Shown one piece after another: positions 14,007 through 14,007 of a stretch of DNA of 14,007 nucleotides; position 1 is the stretch's first letter, and the number at the start of each line of letters is the position of its first letter. Below the pieces are notes generated by a model. The model saw only the letters and a program-made list of their open reading frames with translations. It had not been told where the DNA came from and did no database searches. Position numbers and translations under genes: made by a program. The DNA comes from Candidatus Omnitrophota bacterium (lineage in GTDB: Bacteria; Hinthialibacterota; Hinthialibacteria; Hinthialibacterales; JAKPRU01), in assembly GCA_029557025.1 (NCBI GenBank), contig JAKPRU010000007.1, positions 1 through 14,007 of the forward strand. The letters are read 5' to 3'.

Positions 14007-14007
14007 C

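Overview
The window is a mid-GC bacterial chromosomal segment and reads as ordinary, densely coded DNA. I see no phage genes, transposase, CRISPR array, rRNA or tRNA. Several traits recall the Planctomycetota, Verrucomicrobiota, Hydrogenedentes or Sumerlaeota type of heterotroph that degrades polysaccharides, often known only from metagenomes. These traits are a DUF1080 (3-keto-disaccharide hydrolase) lipoprotein, a secreted sialate-O-acetylesterase-like SGNH esterase, the end of a probable heparinase II/III-type lyase, Tat-exported enzymes and spacers filled with dispersed hairpin repeats. The phylum is an inference from gene families, not a demonstrated assignment.

Layout. (1) Positions 2-3989, plus strand: the 3' part of one RbsC/LsrC-type sugar ABC permease, a second permease overlapping it by 4 bases, a secreted SGNH/SASA esterase, then after a repeat-filled spacer a DUF1080 lipoprotein. 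This looks like a sugar uptake and glycan deacetylation/hydrolysis cluster. (2) Positions 3990-4129: a spacer between convergent genes made almost wholly of three hairpins from dispersed repeat families. (3) Positions 4130-8863, minus strand: purL (purine synthesis), preceded by a Tat-signal radical SAM protein of the AmmeMemoRadiSam type and a Tat-signal DUF362 protein; the last two are 24 bases apart and probably form an operon. (4) Positions 9031-9782, plus strand: a small 87-codon gene or gene remnant overlapping a HIT-domain nucleotide hydrolase/transferase gene. (5) Positions 9794-14006, minus strand: an operon reading downstream as heparinase-like lyase (C-terminus only), Opp/Dpp-type solute-binding protein, OppB-type permease and OppC/YejE-type permease. 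No ATPase gene follows it.

How the parts fit: both ends of the window carry carbohydrate-linked ABC import beside secreted glycan-active enzymes. The middle holds housekeeping genes (purL, HIT) and one less usual unit, the pair of Tat-signal DUF362 and radical SAM proteins. The points most worth a second look are that pair, the small overlapping gene before the HIT gene, the same-family repeats on both sides of the DUF1080 gene, and the lyase-linked transporter without its own ATPase. I did not find a clearly new multi-gene system.
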